Shown here one piece after another: positions 10,606 through 19,457 of a stretch of DNA of 64,000 nt. How positions within the stretch are numbered: position 1 is the first letter of the stretch; each line of letters begins with the position of its first letter. The notes beneath the pieces were generated by a model. It searched no databases. It was not told the origin of the DNA and saw only the letters and a list, made by a program, of their open reading frames with translations. The position numbers and the translations under genes were made by a program. The stretch is from Paracoccus wurundjeri (GTDB lineage Bacteria; Pseudomonadota; Alphaproteobacteria; Rhodobacterales; Rhodobacteraceae), in assembly GCF_030678915.1 (NCBI RefSeq), contig NZ_JAUUTZ010000015.1:55908-119907 (forward strand), given 5' to 3'.

Positions 10606-10962
10606 TTAACTGCGCTGACTGGCTTCCAGCATCATGCGCAGCATCCGCTCTTCGGATTCTTCATCGGCGGGCTTGGGACGATCCACCTCTGCACCCAGCA
10701 GCAGCGCCATAGCATCCTCTTCGGGTTCATCCACCTCGATCTGGGTCTGGCTGGCTTCGATCATCCGTTCGCGCAGATCATCGACCGGCTGGGTTTCGTC
10801 GGCGATCTCGCGCAGCGCGACGACCGGGTTCTTGTCATTGTCGCGATCAACTGTGGGGGCACTGCCTGACGCGATCTCGCGCGCGCGATGCGAGGCCAGC
10901 ATCACCAGATCAAAGCGGTTGGGAACCTTGTCGACGCAGTCTTCGACTGTTACGCGGGCCAT
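10606..10962 (-). CDS. rpoZ: RNA polymerase omega subunit
   Basis: Omega helps fold and stabilise beta-prime in RNA polymerase. The 118-residue protein starts with the family signature [23 protein letters not shown], followed by RAREIASG and [11 protein letters not shown]. The acidic C-terminal extension after about residue 70 is typical of alphaproteobacterial omega proteins. The ATG follows an AGGTGAAGA ribosome-binding site. It sits directly upstream of rsh, a conserved pairing that links the alarmone enzyme with an RNA polymerase subunit. Confidence 0.96.
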   Translation of the reverse strand: MARVTVEDCVDKVPNRFDLVMLASHRAREIASGSAPTVDRDNDKNPVVALREIADETQPVDDLRERMIEASQTQIEVDEPEEDAMALLLGAEVDRPKPADEESEERMLRMMLEASQRS

Positions 10963-11033
10963 TCTTCACCTGTAGAGTTACGAATCGGAGTTCTAGAACG
11001 AAACAGGATATCTGGCGATCATGGTGCGAAATG

Positions 11034-11633
11034 TCAAGGCAATACCGGCGTTTCCTGTATCTCGAACGGCCTCATTCCTGCCAAAGCCGAGCGCGGCAGC
11101 GCGGCCAGCATTTCCGCGATGCTGCGCCCTGTGGCGGGATGGATCCAATCCGGCGCGATTTCCGCCAGAGGCGCCAGGACAAAACCGCGATCCTGCAGGC
11201 GCGGATGCGGCAGGATCAGGGTGTCTGGCGTATCGATCAGCTGGCGCTTGGGCGACAGCTGGACCCATTGTAGATGAGTTTCCGGATCCGGCAGTAGCAG
11301 GTTTTCATATCCGATAAGGTCCAGATCCAACACTCGCGACGACCAGCGCCCGGTGCTGCGATCACGACCGAATTGCGATTCGATTTCATGAAGCCGGGTA
11401 AGTAACTCATGGGGGTTCAGGATTGTACGTAAAATAATTGCACCATTTATGAAATCCGGACCGGATTCTGCAGGAACCGCCGGAGTTTTCCAGAATCGGC
11501 TGCATGCGCTTATTGTAGTATCTCGTTTTTCGTGCAGAATACATGCCGCCATACGCAGCGTTTCACTCGCGCTGGCGATGGCAGAAGGCAGGTTGGCGCC
11601 AAGGGCAATAAGTGCAAGTTTATGTTTGATCAT
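11034..11633 (-). CDS. folK: 2-amino-4-hydroxy-6-hydroxymethyldihydropteridine pyrophosphokinase (HPPK)
   Basis: HPPK transfers pyrophosphate from ATP to the pterin alcohol in folate synthesis. The 199-residue product begins ALIALGANLPS and carries the HPPK signature RWSSRVLDLDLIGYENLLL with the metal-binding D-x-D pair, followed by LILPHPRLQDRGFVLAPLAEIAP. The start at 11633 gives the usual short lead before the first strand. In-frame starts at 11690 and 11654 are possible but add residues not seen in the family. It lies upstream of rpoZ on the same strand, about 70 bases away, and is divergent from the NYN gene. Confidence 0.93.
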   Translation of the reverse strand: MIKHKLALIALGANLPSAIASASETLRMAACILHEKRDTTISACSRFWKTPAVPAESGPDFINGAIILRTILNPHELLTRLHEIESQFGRDRSTGRWSSRVLDLDLIGYENLLLPDPETHLQWVQLSPKRQLIDTPDTLILPHPRLQDRGFVLAPLAEIAPDWIHPATGRSIAEMLAALPRSALAGMRPFEIQETPVLP

Positions 11634-11748
11634 CTGAACCTGCTTAAACCTCATGTCGTAGGATGGCGCTTGTCTGTCTGCTTGCAGCATAATGTGGCAG
11701 CCGAAGGACGTCTATTCACCCAACACCTTTCGATTGAAGGCAACAAAA

Positions 11749-12309
11749 ATGTTTTACAAGGACGACAGGTTGGCGATTTTCATAGATGGTGCCAACCTTT
11801 ATGCAGCTGCGAAATCCCTGGGCTTCGACATTGATTACAAATTGTTGCGTCAAGAGTTCGATCGTCGCGGGAAATTGTTGCGAGCTTATTATTATACCGC
11901 GCTTATCGAAGGAGAAGAATATTCTCCTATTCGTCCGCTCGTCGATTGGCTTCACTATAACGGCTATTGCGTTGTGACCAAGCCGGCCAAGGAATACACC
12001 GATGTCATGGGCCGCCGGAAGGTCAAGGGCAATATGGATATCGAACTTGCCGTCCATGCCATGGAACTGGCCTCGCGTCTTGATCATGCGGTGCTGTTTT
12101 CGGGCGACGGGGATTTCCGCCCGCTGGTCGAGGCGCTGCAACGCCGGGGTGTCCGGGTTTCCGTGGTTTCCACCATCCGGTCCCAACCGCCTATGATCGC
12201 AGATGAATTACGCCGCCAGGCGGATAATTTCATCGAGCTTGACGCATTGCGGGATATTATCGGCCGCCCTCCGCGTCCCGAACGGCCGCTTGACGAAGAA
12301 GAAGACTGA
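11749..12309 (+). CDS. NYN domain protein (LabA/DUF88 family), putative ribonuclease
   Basis: The 186-residue protein is a stand-alone NYN (PIN-like) domain. Acidic residues expected for a metal-dependent nuclease pocket are present: D13 in FIDGANL, D97 in GNMDIELAV, and D120 and D122 in FSGDGDF. The order FIDGAN, KGNMD and SGDGDF is the classical NYN/LabA pattern. Bacterial NYN proteins are predicted RNases, but the target here is unknown. The ATG at 11749 is chosen because GAAGG ends eight bases before it and the preceding 19 codons are not domain-like. It is divergent from folK, and the MFS gene follows after eight bases, so the two may be cotranscribed. Confidence 0.85.
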   Translation: MFYKDDRLAIFIDGANLYAAAKSLGFDIDYKLLRQEFDRRGKLLRAYYYTALIEGEEYSPIRPLVDWLHYNGYCVVTKPAKEYTDVMGRRKVKGNMDIELAVHAMELASRLDHAVLFSGDGDFRPLVEALQRRGVRVSVVSTIRSQPPMIADELRRQADNFIELDALRDIIGRPPRPERPLDEEED

Positions 12310-12317
12310 GCGCGGTG

Positions 12318-13532
12318 ATGGCAACGCCAGCCCAAGGGCGCTGGTGGGCGCTTGTGCTGTTAAGCAGCGGTGTCGTCGGGGCCATGACCTGTTGGTTTTC
12401 GGCAACGGCGATTATGCCTCAGCTGATTCTTGAATGGTCGCTGACGCCGGCACAGGCCGGTTGGCTGACGAATTCTGTTCAACTGGGCTTCGTGTTCGGC
12501 GCGATTGCGGCATCACTGGTCAATCTTCCCGATATCATGCGCCTGACCCGGCTTATCGCTATTTCCGCACTTCTTGCCGGGGCCGCCAATGTGATCTTGC
12601 TGGCACAGCCGGGCTGGACGGCGGCCGTTATAGCGCGCTTCGTGACCGGCATGGCATTGGCCGGAGTCTATCCGCCCGCAATGAAGCTGATGGCAACCTG
12701 GTTTGTGCACGGCCGGGGATTGGCAATGGGTGTACTGATCGGTGCGGTGACGCTGGGTTCATCCATGCCGCATCTGTTCAGGGCCGTCAGCGACGGGCTG
12801 GATTGGCGTGTGGTCATGATCCTGTCCAGTGCCGGCGCGGCCCTGTCGGTGATCATATTCGGTATGCTGGTGAAGGAAGGTCCCTATGCGTTCGGCCGCG
12901 CCGTGTTCGATCCGCGACGCGCTTTTGCTACCTTCCGCGAGCGGAGCCTGCTTTTGGCCAATCTGGGCTATTTCGGCCATATGTGGGAACTTTATGCCAT
13001 GTGGGCGTGGTTCCTGGCCTTTGCCACCGCGGCCAGGCAGGAGGGGACTGCCTCGCTGGGATCCCCCTCGTTCTTTGCCTTTCTGGTCGTTGCCTCGGGT
13101 GCAATCGGATGCGTGCTTGGCGGCATGCTGTCGGACCGGATCGGGCGTTGCCTGACAACTGCGGGAATGATGGCGATATCGGGGACCTGCGCCTTGCTGA
13201 TCGGTTTTGCCTTTGACGGTCCCGCTTGGCTGCTGGCTCTGATCGCGATTATCTGGGGGATCTCGATCATCGGGGACAGCGCCCAATATTCGGCGGCGGT
13301 GACTGAACTTTCGGATCCGCGCTTTGTCGGCACGGCACTGACGATTCAGGTCAGCGTCGGGTTCGCACTGACCGTATTTACCATTTGGATGATGCCGCAT
13401 GTCGCGGCGTTTCTGGGCGGATGGCAATGGGCGTTCGTCGTATTGCTGCCTGGCCCGCTGGTCGGGATATGGGCGATGCTGCGTCTGCGCCGCCTGCCAG
13501 AGGCGGCGCGACTGGCAGGCGGCAAGGGCTGA
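12318..13532 (+). CDS. Major facilitator superfamily transporter
   Basis: A 404-residue permease with about twelve hydrophobic segments. The MFS pattern includes GWLTNSVQLGFVFGAI in helices 1-2, RFVTGMALAGVYPPAMKLMATWF in helices 4-5, and GGMLSDRIGR, the G-x-L-x-D-R-x-G loop between helices 8 and 9. The substrate cannot be told from sequence. The ATG at 12318 directly follows an in-frame GTG (12315), and the upstream GAAGAAGAAG can serve either. It follows the NYN gene closely and is convergent with the helicase gene, abutting it at 13532/13533 with no spacer. Confidence 0.8.
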   Translation: MATPAQGRWWALVLLSSGVVGAMTCWFSATAIMPQLILEWSLTPAQAGWLTNSVQLGFVFGAIAASLVNLPDIMRLTRLIAISALLAGAANVILLAQPGWTAAVIARFVTGMALAGVYPPAMKLMATWFVHGRGLAMGVLIGAVTLGSSMPHLFRAVSDGLDWRVVMILSSAGAALSVIIFGMLVKEGPYAFGRAVFDPRRAFATFRERSLLLANLGYFGHMWELYAMWAWFLAFATAARQEGTASLGSPSFFAFLVVASGAIGCVLGGMLSDRIGRCLTTAGMMAISGTCALLIGFAFDGPAWLLALIAIIWGISIIGDSAQYSAAVTELSDPRFVGTALTIQVSVGFALTVFTIWMMPHVAAFLGGWQWAFVVLLPGPLVGIWAMLRLRRLPEAARLAGGKG

Positions 13533-14903
13533 TCAGCCCTTGGCCTTCTGTGATTTGGGCTGACGGGAAGGCCGGCGGGCAGGGCGTTGCTGCCCGCCAT
13601 TATTGCCCGGTCTGCCCCGGTTCCGTGACGGATTGCGCTCGGCCCGGGGGATACCCACCGGCACCTCGCCTCCGATCACCGGGATTGCGGATTTCATCGC
13701 TTTTTCGATTGCGCGAAGCTCTCCGACTTCCGCCGGAGCGCAAAATGCCACGGCCCGGCCATCGCGCCCGGCGCGGGCAGTGCGGCCGATCCGGTGGACA
13801 TAATTCTCGGGGACATTCGGCAGATCGTAATTATAGACATGCGCGACCTCGGGAATATCCAGGCCCCGGGCCGCCACATCGGTTGCCACCAGTATCTGGG
13901 TATCGCCCTTGCGGAACGCCTGCAGCGCGCGTTCCCGCTGACCCTGAGACTTGTTTCCGTGGATCGCGGCGACCTTGAAGCCCCATTTGTCCAGCAGTTT
14001 CGCCAGTTTGTCCGAGCCGTGCTTGGTGCGACCGAAGACCATCGCCAATTCGCCCGGGTGTTTGGACAGATATTCGGCCAGCAATGCCGCCTTGTCGCCC
14101 TGTGTGGTGAAATGCACGCCCTGTTCGATCTTTTCGGCGGCCTTGCCCGGAGGGTTCACCGCCACGCGGACCGGATCCTTCAGATAGGTGGCGGCCAGTT
14201 CGGACATCAGCTTGGGCATGGTGGCCGAGAACAGCAATGTCTGACGCTGTGGGGGCAGCATCTTCGCGATGCGGCGCAAGGTGTGAATAAAGCCGATATC
14301 CAGCATCTGGTCGGCCTCGTCCAGCACCAGATACGTGGTGGCCTCAAGCGAAATCGCACGGCGCTCGATCAGGTCGATCAGACGGCCCGGCGTGGCGATC
14401 AGGACATCGACCCCGCGTGAAAGCCGCTCGGTCTGGACATTGATCGAGGCGCCGCCGACAACACGAAAGCTGCGGATCGGGGTGCCTTCGGCATAAGCAT
14501 CGATATTCTGTGCGATCTGGGTTGCCAGTTCGCGGGTCGGCGCAAGGATCAATGCGCGGCAGGTCTTCGGATCGGGTTTCCTGCCATGCTTTATCAGCCG
14601 TGTCAGCATCGGCAGACCGAAAGCGGCGGTCTTGCCCGTGCCGGTTTGGGCCAGCCCCAGCACATCGCGGCCTTCCACGACTGCCGGAATGGCCTGATCC
14701 TGGATAGGCGTAGGCTGATTCAGCCCCATTGCCACGATATTCGCATTGATGCGCGGATCGATCCCCATATCCGCGAAGGGTCCGGTCGGAAGCGGATCGC
14801 GCGACGGCGCCCGGCGGCCTTCGTTCGGAGCGGCGTGCTTCTGGGCGGGGCGGGGGGTGTTTTTGTTGCCGCGGAAATGGCGGCGTGGTGTGTTCTGTTC
14901 CAT
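13533..14903 (-). CDS. rhlE: DEAD-box ATP-dependent RNA helicase (RhlE-like)
   Basis: This 456-residue helicase remodels RNA, typically in ribosome assembly or mRNA decay. In order it shows the Q motif (NQPTPIQDQAIP), Walker A QTGTGKTAAF, PTRELA, DEAD in VLDEADQMLD, SAT in LFSATMP, and the C-terminal HRIGRTARAG. Short basic, Arg/Pro-rich extensions flank the core at both ends, including a tail of RNRGRPGNN and RPARRPSRQ type, usual for RhlE and likely to bind RNA. RhlE is the best match, but related subfamilies cannot be excluded. No strong ribosome-binding site precedes the ATG. Confidence 0.88.
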   Translation of the reverse strand: MEQNTPRRHFRGNKNTPRPAQKHAAPNEGRRAPSRDPLPTGPFADMGIDPRINANIVAMGLNQPTPIQDQAIPAVVEGRDVLGLAQTGTGKTAAFGLPMLTRLIKHGRKPDPKTCRALILAPTRELATQIAQNIDAYAEGTPIRSFRVVGGASINVQTERLSRGVDVLIATPGRLIDLIERRAISLEATTYLVLDEADQMLDIGFIHTLRRIAKMLPPQRQTLLFSATMPKLMSELAATYLKDPVRVAVNPPGKAAEKIEQGVHFTTQGDKAALLAEYLSKHPGELAMVFGRTKHGSDKLAKLLDKWGFKVAAIHGNKSQGQRERALQAFRKGDTQILVATDVAARGLDIPEVAHVYNYDLPNVPENYVHRIGRTARAGRDGRAVAFCAPAEVGELRAIEKAMKSAIPVIGGEVPVGIPRAERNPSRNRGRPGNNGGQQRPARRPSRQPKSQKAKG

Positions 14904-15162
14904 AAAATACTTTCATCCCCGCATCCCCCGTATCGGACGCGTGGGCAGATGCCGCGGCGCAAAGCTGCGGCAAACACGAGTGGTGCGGGCGCGATACGAG
15001 GATGCCCGCATGCCTCCCCGCGTGAATGGGAAACTGGATGATATGTCGCGGCTTGTAGCGTTAAAGACGCGGCTGCTCACGCGGCAGCGGGCGGCGACCT
15101 GGCTCAGATGGAGGGTGCCGGGCGATAAGTCAAGCGAATTCGGGGTGTGGAGCCGGGATGAA
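14904..15162. other. Intergenic region upstream of the helicase gene
   Basis: Together with the hairpin at 15163-15196 this makes a 313-base gap between two minus-strand genes. It must contain the rhlE promoter. No convincing ORF, RNA gene or -35/-10 pair was recognised. An RNA 5' leader, common before cold-regulated helicase genes, is possible but not demonstrated. Confidence 0.3.
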
Positions 15163-15196
15163 CCGGGACCGGCGCATCATTATCCGCCGGTCCCGG
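15163..15196 (-). terminator. Strong hairpin after the M20 peptidase gene
   Basis: CCGGGACCGGCG (15163-15174) and CGCCGGTCCCGG (15185-15196) form a perfect 12-bp stem with a 10-base loop, 20 bases beyond the minus-strand stop at 15217. There is no U-tract, but it is well placed as a terminator or 3' stabilising structure. Confidence 0.6.
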
Positions 15197-15216
15197 GCCG
15201 TGCGGCAGGGTGGACG

Positions 15217-16602
15217 TCATCGCAATTCCGCCAGAATCCGCGCCCAGCTTCGCGCGCCCTTGTGGAAACTTTCGACATCGTATTTCTCGTTCGGGGAATG
15301 GATCCGGTCGTCGTCGCGCCCAAAGCCGATCAGCATCGAATCCATATCGAGGATCTGTTTGAAATCTCCCGCGATGGGGATCGAGCCACCCGAACCGATA
15401 TAGGCCGCCTCGCGTTCCCATTCATCGGTCAGTGCCTGTTTGGCCAGGGCGAATGCCGTATCGGAAATATCCATGACACTGGCCGGCCCGCCGCCATGTT
15501 CGTGGAATTCAACGCTGCAATCCTCCGGGACATGGGCGCGGATATGGTCACGGAAGGCGGCGCGGATCTTTTCAGAATCCTGCTTGCCAGTCAGGCGGAA
15601 GCTGACCTTGGCGCGGGCCTCTGCGGGAAGAACCGTTTTGAACCCGTCGCCGGCATAGCCCCCCGCGATACCGTTAATCTCGGCCGTGGGGCGGTTCCAG
15701 ACCATTTCCAGCGATGTCCGGCCCTTTTCGCCGATAGGCTGGCTTAGTCCGACCTTGCTCAGAAAATCCGTCGCATCGAAACCAAGCGCCGCCCAGTCCC
15801 GCGCCAGAGAGTCGTCAAGATCGTTCACCCCATCATAAAAGCCGGGCAGGGTGACCCGCCCATCGCTGTCTTTCAACGCGCCAAGCGCCTGCGCCAGGAT
15901 CATGATCGGATTGGCGGCCAGACCTCCGAACATGCCCGAATGCAGATCGCGGTCGGCGGCGCGGATGACGACCTCTTCGCCGACAAGTCCGCGAAGCTGC
16001 GTGGTGATGGCGGGGCGGCCATCCGAATACAGGCCGGTGTCGCAGATCATCGCCAGCGACGCGCGCAGCTCGTCGGCATGTTCCCGAAGGAAGGGGCGCA
16101 GCGAAGGTGAACCCGATTCCTCTTCGCCCTCGAACAGCAGGATAAGGTCGGTGGGCAGGCTGCCATGCACCGTTTTCCATGCCCGGAACGCTTCGACAAA
16201 GGTCATCAGCTGACCTTTATCGTCGGACGCGCCCCGTCCACGGATTACCTTGCCGTTATCGCCTGTCTGGAGCTCGGGTTCGAAGGGCGGACGGTCCCAG
16301 AGTTCAAGCGGATCGACCGGCTGCACATCATAGTGACCATAGAACAGCAGCGAACGCGCATTGCCCCGGGGCGAATGGGCAGTGACCATCGGATGCCCGG
16401 CCGTATCGTGAACCCTGGCCTCGAAACCCAATTGCTGCAATTCGCCTTGCAGCCATTCCGCAGCCTTGCGGACATCGCTGCGATAGGCCGGATCGGTCGA
16501 GATCGATGGAATGCGCAGAAAGTCCAGCAGACGTGTCAAGGCATCGTCCTGTCCGGCGTCAAGTTGTGCAAGCACTTCGTCGAGTCGTGCCTTGTCCGTC
16601 AT
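15217..16602 (-). CDS. M20/M25/M40 family zinc metallopeptidase (dipeptidase)
   Basis: The 461-residue enzyme is a cytosolic di-zinc peptidase of the M20 family with the dipeptidase/CNDP-like arrangement. It shows FYGHYDVQPVDP near residue 85 with the first metal histidine and the catalytic aspartate, GRGASDDKGQLM near 120 with the bridging aspartate, FEGEEESGSPS near 155 with the catalytic glutamate pair, and the lid domain between. The ATG at 16602 is chosen over the longer frame (to 16737) because AAAGGA is spaced about eight bases from it. The substrate is unknown. It is divergent from hemA. Confidence 0.87.
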   Translation of the reverse strand: MTDKARLDEVLAQLDAGQDDALTRLLDFLRIPSISTDPAYRSDVRKAAEWLQGELQQLGFEARVHDTAGHPMVTAHSPRGNARSLLFYGHYDVQPVDPLELWDRPPFEPELQTGDNGKVIRGRGASDDKGQLMTFVEAFRAWKTVHGSLPTDLILLFEGEEESGSPSLRPFLREHADELRASLAMICDTGLYSDGRPAITTQLRGLVGEEVVIRAADRDLHSGMFGGLAANPIMILAQALGALKDSDGRVTLPGFYDGVNDLDDSLARDWAALGFDATDFLSKVGLSQPIGEKGRTSLEMVWNRPTAEINGIAGGYAGDGFKTVLPAEARAKVSFRLTGKQDSEKIRAAFRDHIRAHVPEDCSVEFHEHGGGPASVMDISDTAFALAKQALTDEWEREAAYIGSGGSIPIAGDFKQILDMDSMLIGFGRDDDRIHSPNEKYDVESFHKGARSWARILAELR

Positions 16603-16767
16603 TTCCATATCCTTTCCGACTGAAACACTTGGTTTTTCGTATTGGCCTTTAGTTGTGCTGCGACAATTTTTACCTGTCATTTTCGGGAATCGGCAGGTAT
16701 CAACGGCAAGCGCGCTTGATCGGAAGAATGATCGCACCCAGCAGGCAAGGCAAGGGAAACGCCAGAT

Positions 16768-17997
16768 ATGAATTACGACGCTGCTCTGGACCGGGCAATT
16801 GAACAGCTACACGAGGAAGGACGCTATCGCACCTTTATCGATATCGAGCGTGCGAAGGGTCGGTTCCCGCAGGCGGTCTGGACACGCCCGGATGGACAGC
16901 AGCAGGAGATTACCGTCTGGTGCGGCAATGATTATCTGGGCATGGGTCAGCACCCGGTCGTGCTTTCGGCCATGCACGAGGCGATCGATGCTGTCGGCGC
17001 CGGCTCGGGTGGCACGCGGAACATCTCGGGCACCACGGTCCATCACAAGCGGCTTGAGGCCGAACTGGCAGACCTTCACAGTAAAGAATCCGCATTGGTG
17101 TTTTCCAGCGCCTATATCGCCAATGACGCGACGCTTTCGACGCTGCCCAAGCTGTTCCCCGGCCTGATCATCTATTCCGACGCCCTGAACCATGCCTCGA
17201 TGATCGAGGGGATCAAGCGGAACGGCGGCGCCAAGCGGATTTTCCGCCATAACGATCTGGCGCATCTGCGCGAGCTGCTTGAGGCTGACGATCCCGGCGC
17301 GCCCAAGCTGATCGCTTTCGAATCGATCTATTCCATGGATGGCGATTTCGGGCTGATTGCCGAAATCTGCGATCTGGCCGAAGAATTCGGCGCATTAACC
17401 TATCTGGATGAAGTTCATGCCGTGGGCATGTATGGCCCGCGCGGTGGCGGTGTGGCCGAACGTGACCGCCTGTCGCATAGAATCGATATCATCAACGGAA
17501 CGCTGGGCAAGGCATTCGGCGTGTTCGGCGGCTATATCGCGGCGTCGAACCGGATGTGCGATGCGATCCGCTCTTATGCGCCGGGTTTCATCTTCACGAC
17601 CTCATTGCCGCCCGCCGTGGCTGCCGGTGCGGCGGCATCGATCCGTTTCCTCAAGGGGCAGGGCGGACAAGAGCTGCGCGATGCTCAGCAATTGCATGCA
17701 AGAATCCTGAAGATGCGCTTGAAATCATTGGGAATGCCGATCATCGACCACGGCAGCCATATCGTGCCTGTTCATGTCGGCCACCCCGTGCATTGCAAGT
17801 CACTGTCGGACATGCTGCTGCGCGATTACAGCATCTATGTGCAGCCGATCAATTTCCCGACCGTTCCGCGCGGGACCGAGCGCCTGCGTTTTACCCCCTC
17901 GCCAGTGCATGATCCAAAGCAGATCGATCATCTGGTGCGCGCCATGGACGCACTCTGGTCACAATGTGCATTAAATCGCGCTGAATTGAGTGCTTGA
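16768..17997 (+). CDS. hemA: 5-aminolevulinate synthase (C4 pathway)
   Basis: This PLP enzyme condenses glycine and succinyl-CoA to 5-aminolevulinate, the first step of tetrapyrrole synthesis in alphaproteobacteria. The 409-residue product shows [42 protein letters not shown] and [14 protein letters not shown], where the PLP-binding lysine is residue 248, the same number as in the Rhodobacter enzyme. The hemB product in this window catalyses the next step. No FnrL box (TTGAT-N4-ATCAA) was found upstream; the TTGATC at 16719 lacks a correctly spaced partner. Confidence 0.97.
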   Translation: MNYDAALDRAIEQLHEEGRYRTFIDIERAKGRFPQAVWTRPDGQQQEITVWCGNDYLGMGQHPVVLSAMHEAIDAVGAGSGGTRNISGTTVHHKRLEAELADLHSKESALVFSSAYIANDATLSTLPKLFPGLIIYSDALNHASMIEGIKRNGGAKRIFRHNDLAHLRELLEADDPGAPKLIAFESIYSMDGDFGLIAEICDLAEEFGALTYLDEVHAVGMYGPRGGGVAERDRLSHRIDIINGTLGKAFGVFGGYIAASNRMCDAIRSYAPGFIFTTSLPPAVAAGAAASIRFLKGQGGQELRDAQQLHARILKMRLKSLGMPIIDHGSHIVPVHVGHPVHCKSLSDMLLRDYSIYVQPINFPTVPRGTERLRFTPSPVHDPKQIDHLVRAMDALWSQCALNRAELSA

Positions 17998-18057
17998 TGA
18001 TATCAACTGGTGAACTGCTCTCGCAGCCGTGATAAAATCCCCGTACTTACAAGTGAG

Positions 18058-18079
18058 TGTCGCGGTGATTCGCGCGACA
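18058..18079. repeat. Inverted repeat upstream of the RodZ-like gene
   Basis: TGTCGCG (18058-18064) and CGCGACA (18073-18079) form a 7-bp stem with an 8-base loop. It lies about 60 bases after hemA and 26 bases before the next start codon, so it could be a terminator for hemA or part of the next gene's leader. Confidence 0.35.
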
Positions 18080-18104
18080 TAGTAAACGGGAAGAGGCAGA
18101 AAGC

Positions 18105-19388
18105 ATGAGCAGACTGCGGGCAGATAGTCCGGCAGACGAAGTTTCGCATATCGAGGAAACCAGCCTTTTCTTCGATGACGATACGCGCTTGGGCGATATC
18201 ATGCGTGGCGAACGCGCCACGCTGGGTAAATCGCTATTGGATGTGCAGCGGGAGCTTCGCATTCGCGCCTCTTATATCGCGGCGATAGAAAACTGTGATA
18301 TCAGTGCCTTCGATGCGCCCAGCTTTATCGCGGGTTATGTGAGGTCCTATGCGCGCTACCTGCATATGGATACCGACTGGACCTTCCGCCGGTTCTGCCT
18401 CGAATCGGGCTTTCAGCCGACTCATGGCATGGCTCCGGCTGCATCAGGTCCCAAGCCCGCGCGCAGGCCATCCGATCCGGCAGAGGCGCTGGCGAATCCG
18501 CATGCGCTTTTCATCCCTCAGCGGCAAAGCTTCTGGTCCGAGGTCGAGCCAAAGGCCATCGGCTCGATTCTGGTTCTGGCCGTGCTTGTCTGTGGGCTCG
18601 CCTATGGCGGTTGGACCGCGCTGCAGGAAATTCAAAGGGTGACGCTTGCGCCGGGGGATGACGCCCCGGAGATTTCGGTAGAATTGGACCCGACGCAGAG
18701 CGCAAGCCTTCCCGGTTCGAAGATGACGGCAGAGGAAGCGGGAACTCTGGTCAGCAATCTGCCCAAGCCAGAGGCGCTTGATCGCGTCTATCGCCCGCAA
18801 ATTCTGGAAGCGCCTGTTCTGAATTCCCGGGATGGCCCGATTGCCTCGATCGATCCCAACCTGTCCGACATCGTTGAAGCGGCTTCCATTTCTTCATCCG
18901 CCGTTTCCGAGGCGCAGGTTGATCCGGTGCAAACTTCTGGCGCAAACACGGTGCTGGCGCAGGCCATGCAATATGGCCCACAAATGCCGGATGAACAGAA
19001 CGCGGTCCGGACCGTCGCACCGGATGCGCCCGAGTTGCAATTGCTGGCCTCACGCCCGGCATGGGTTCGTGTGACCTCGGCCGATGGAACGGTATTGCTG
19101 GAAAAAATCTTGGACGCGGGCGAGCGGTTCACCCTGCCAAAACTTGAAGAGCCTCCGACTCTGCGGACGGGTAATTCCGGCGCGGTTTATTTCGCGGTGA
19201 GTGGCCGGACCTATGGGCCAGCGGCACCGGGGCCGCAGGTGGTCAAAAACATCGAATTGTCACCCGCAAATCTGACATCGAGATATTCGGTTGCCGATCT
19301 GAAAGCCGATCCCGAGCTTGCCGAAATGATGGCCGTCGCGCAGGCCGATACCGGCAATGACCCACAAGGCTCTGCGGTGACCGAGTAA
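18105..19388 (+). CDS. RodZ-like HTH and DUF4115 membrane protein
   Basis: The 427-residue protein has the RodZ layout. A cytoplasmic XRE-type helix-turn-helix lies at about residues 30-90 (GKSLLDVQRELRIRASYIAAIE, then FIAGYVRSYARYL), followed by a linker, one membrane helix at about 151-171, a long low-complexity periplasmic linker, and a C-terminal DUF4115 domain near 308-385 (WVRVTSADGTVLLEKILDAGERF). RodZ binds MreB and the elongasome, so it probably works with the mre operon at the start of the window although it is not linked to it. It has its own start after AGAGGCAGAAAGC. It is convergent with the M19 dipeptidase gene. Confidence 0.8.
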   Translation: MSRLRADSPADEVSHIEETSLFFDDDTRLGDIMRGERATLGKSLLDVQRELRIRASYIAAIENCDISAFDAPSFIAGYVRSYARYLHMDTDWTFRRFCLESGFQPTHGMAPAASGPKPARRPSDPAEALANPHALFIPQRQSFWSEVEPKAIGSILVLAVLVCGLAYGGWTALQEIQRVTLAPGDDAPEISVELDPTQSASLPGSKMTAEEAGTLVSNLPKPEALDRVYRPQILEAPVLNSRDGPIASIDPNLSDIVEAASISSSAVSEAQVDPVQTSGANTVLAQAMQYGPQMPDEQNAVRTVAPDAPELQLLASRPAWVRVTSADGTVLLEKILDAGERFTLPKLEEPPTLRTGNSGAVYFAVSGRTYGPAAPGPQVVKNIELSPANLTSRYSVADLKADPELAEMMAVAQADTGNDPQGSAVTE

Positions 19389-19432
19389 GGTTTTCCCGGT
19401 CACCTGATCCTTCCCCACGGTTTTTATATCAG

Positions 19433-19457
19433 GGGGCGCGTTGGAATTACGCGCCCC
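19433..19457. terminator. Hairpin between convergent RodZ-like and dipeptidase genes
   Basis: GGGGCGCG (19433-19440) and CGCGCCCC (19450-19457) form a perfect 8-bp stem whose loop contains the minus-strand TAA stop. It may end both transcripts, but no U-tract follows on either side. Confidence 0.4.

Noticed and set aside
9466..10869. A 467-codon plus-strand frame opposite rsh and rpoZ
   Set aside because: It is a high-GC shadow of two well-recognised minus-strand genes with no ribosome-binding site or family.
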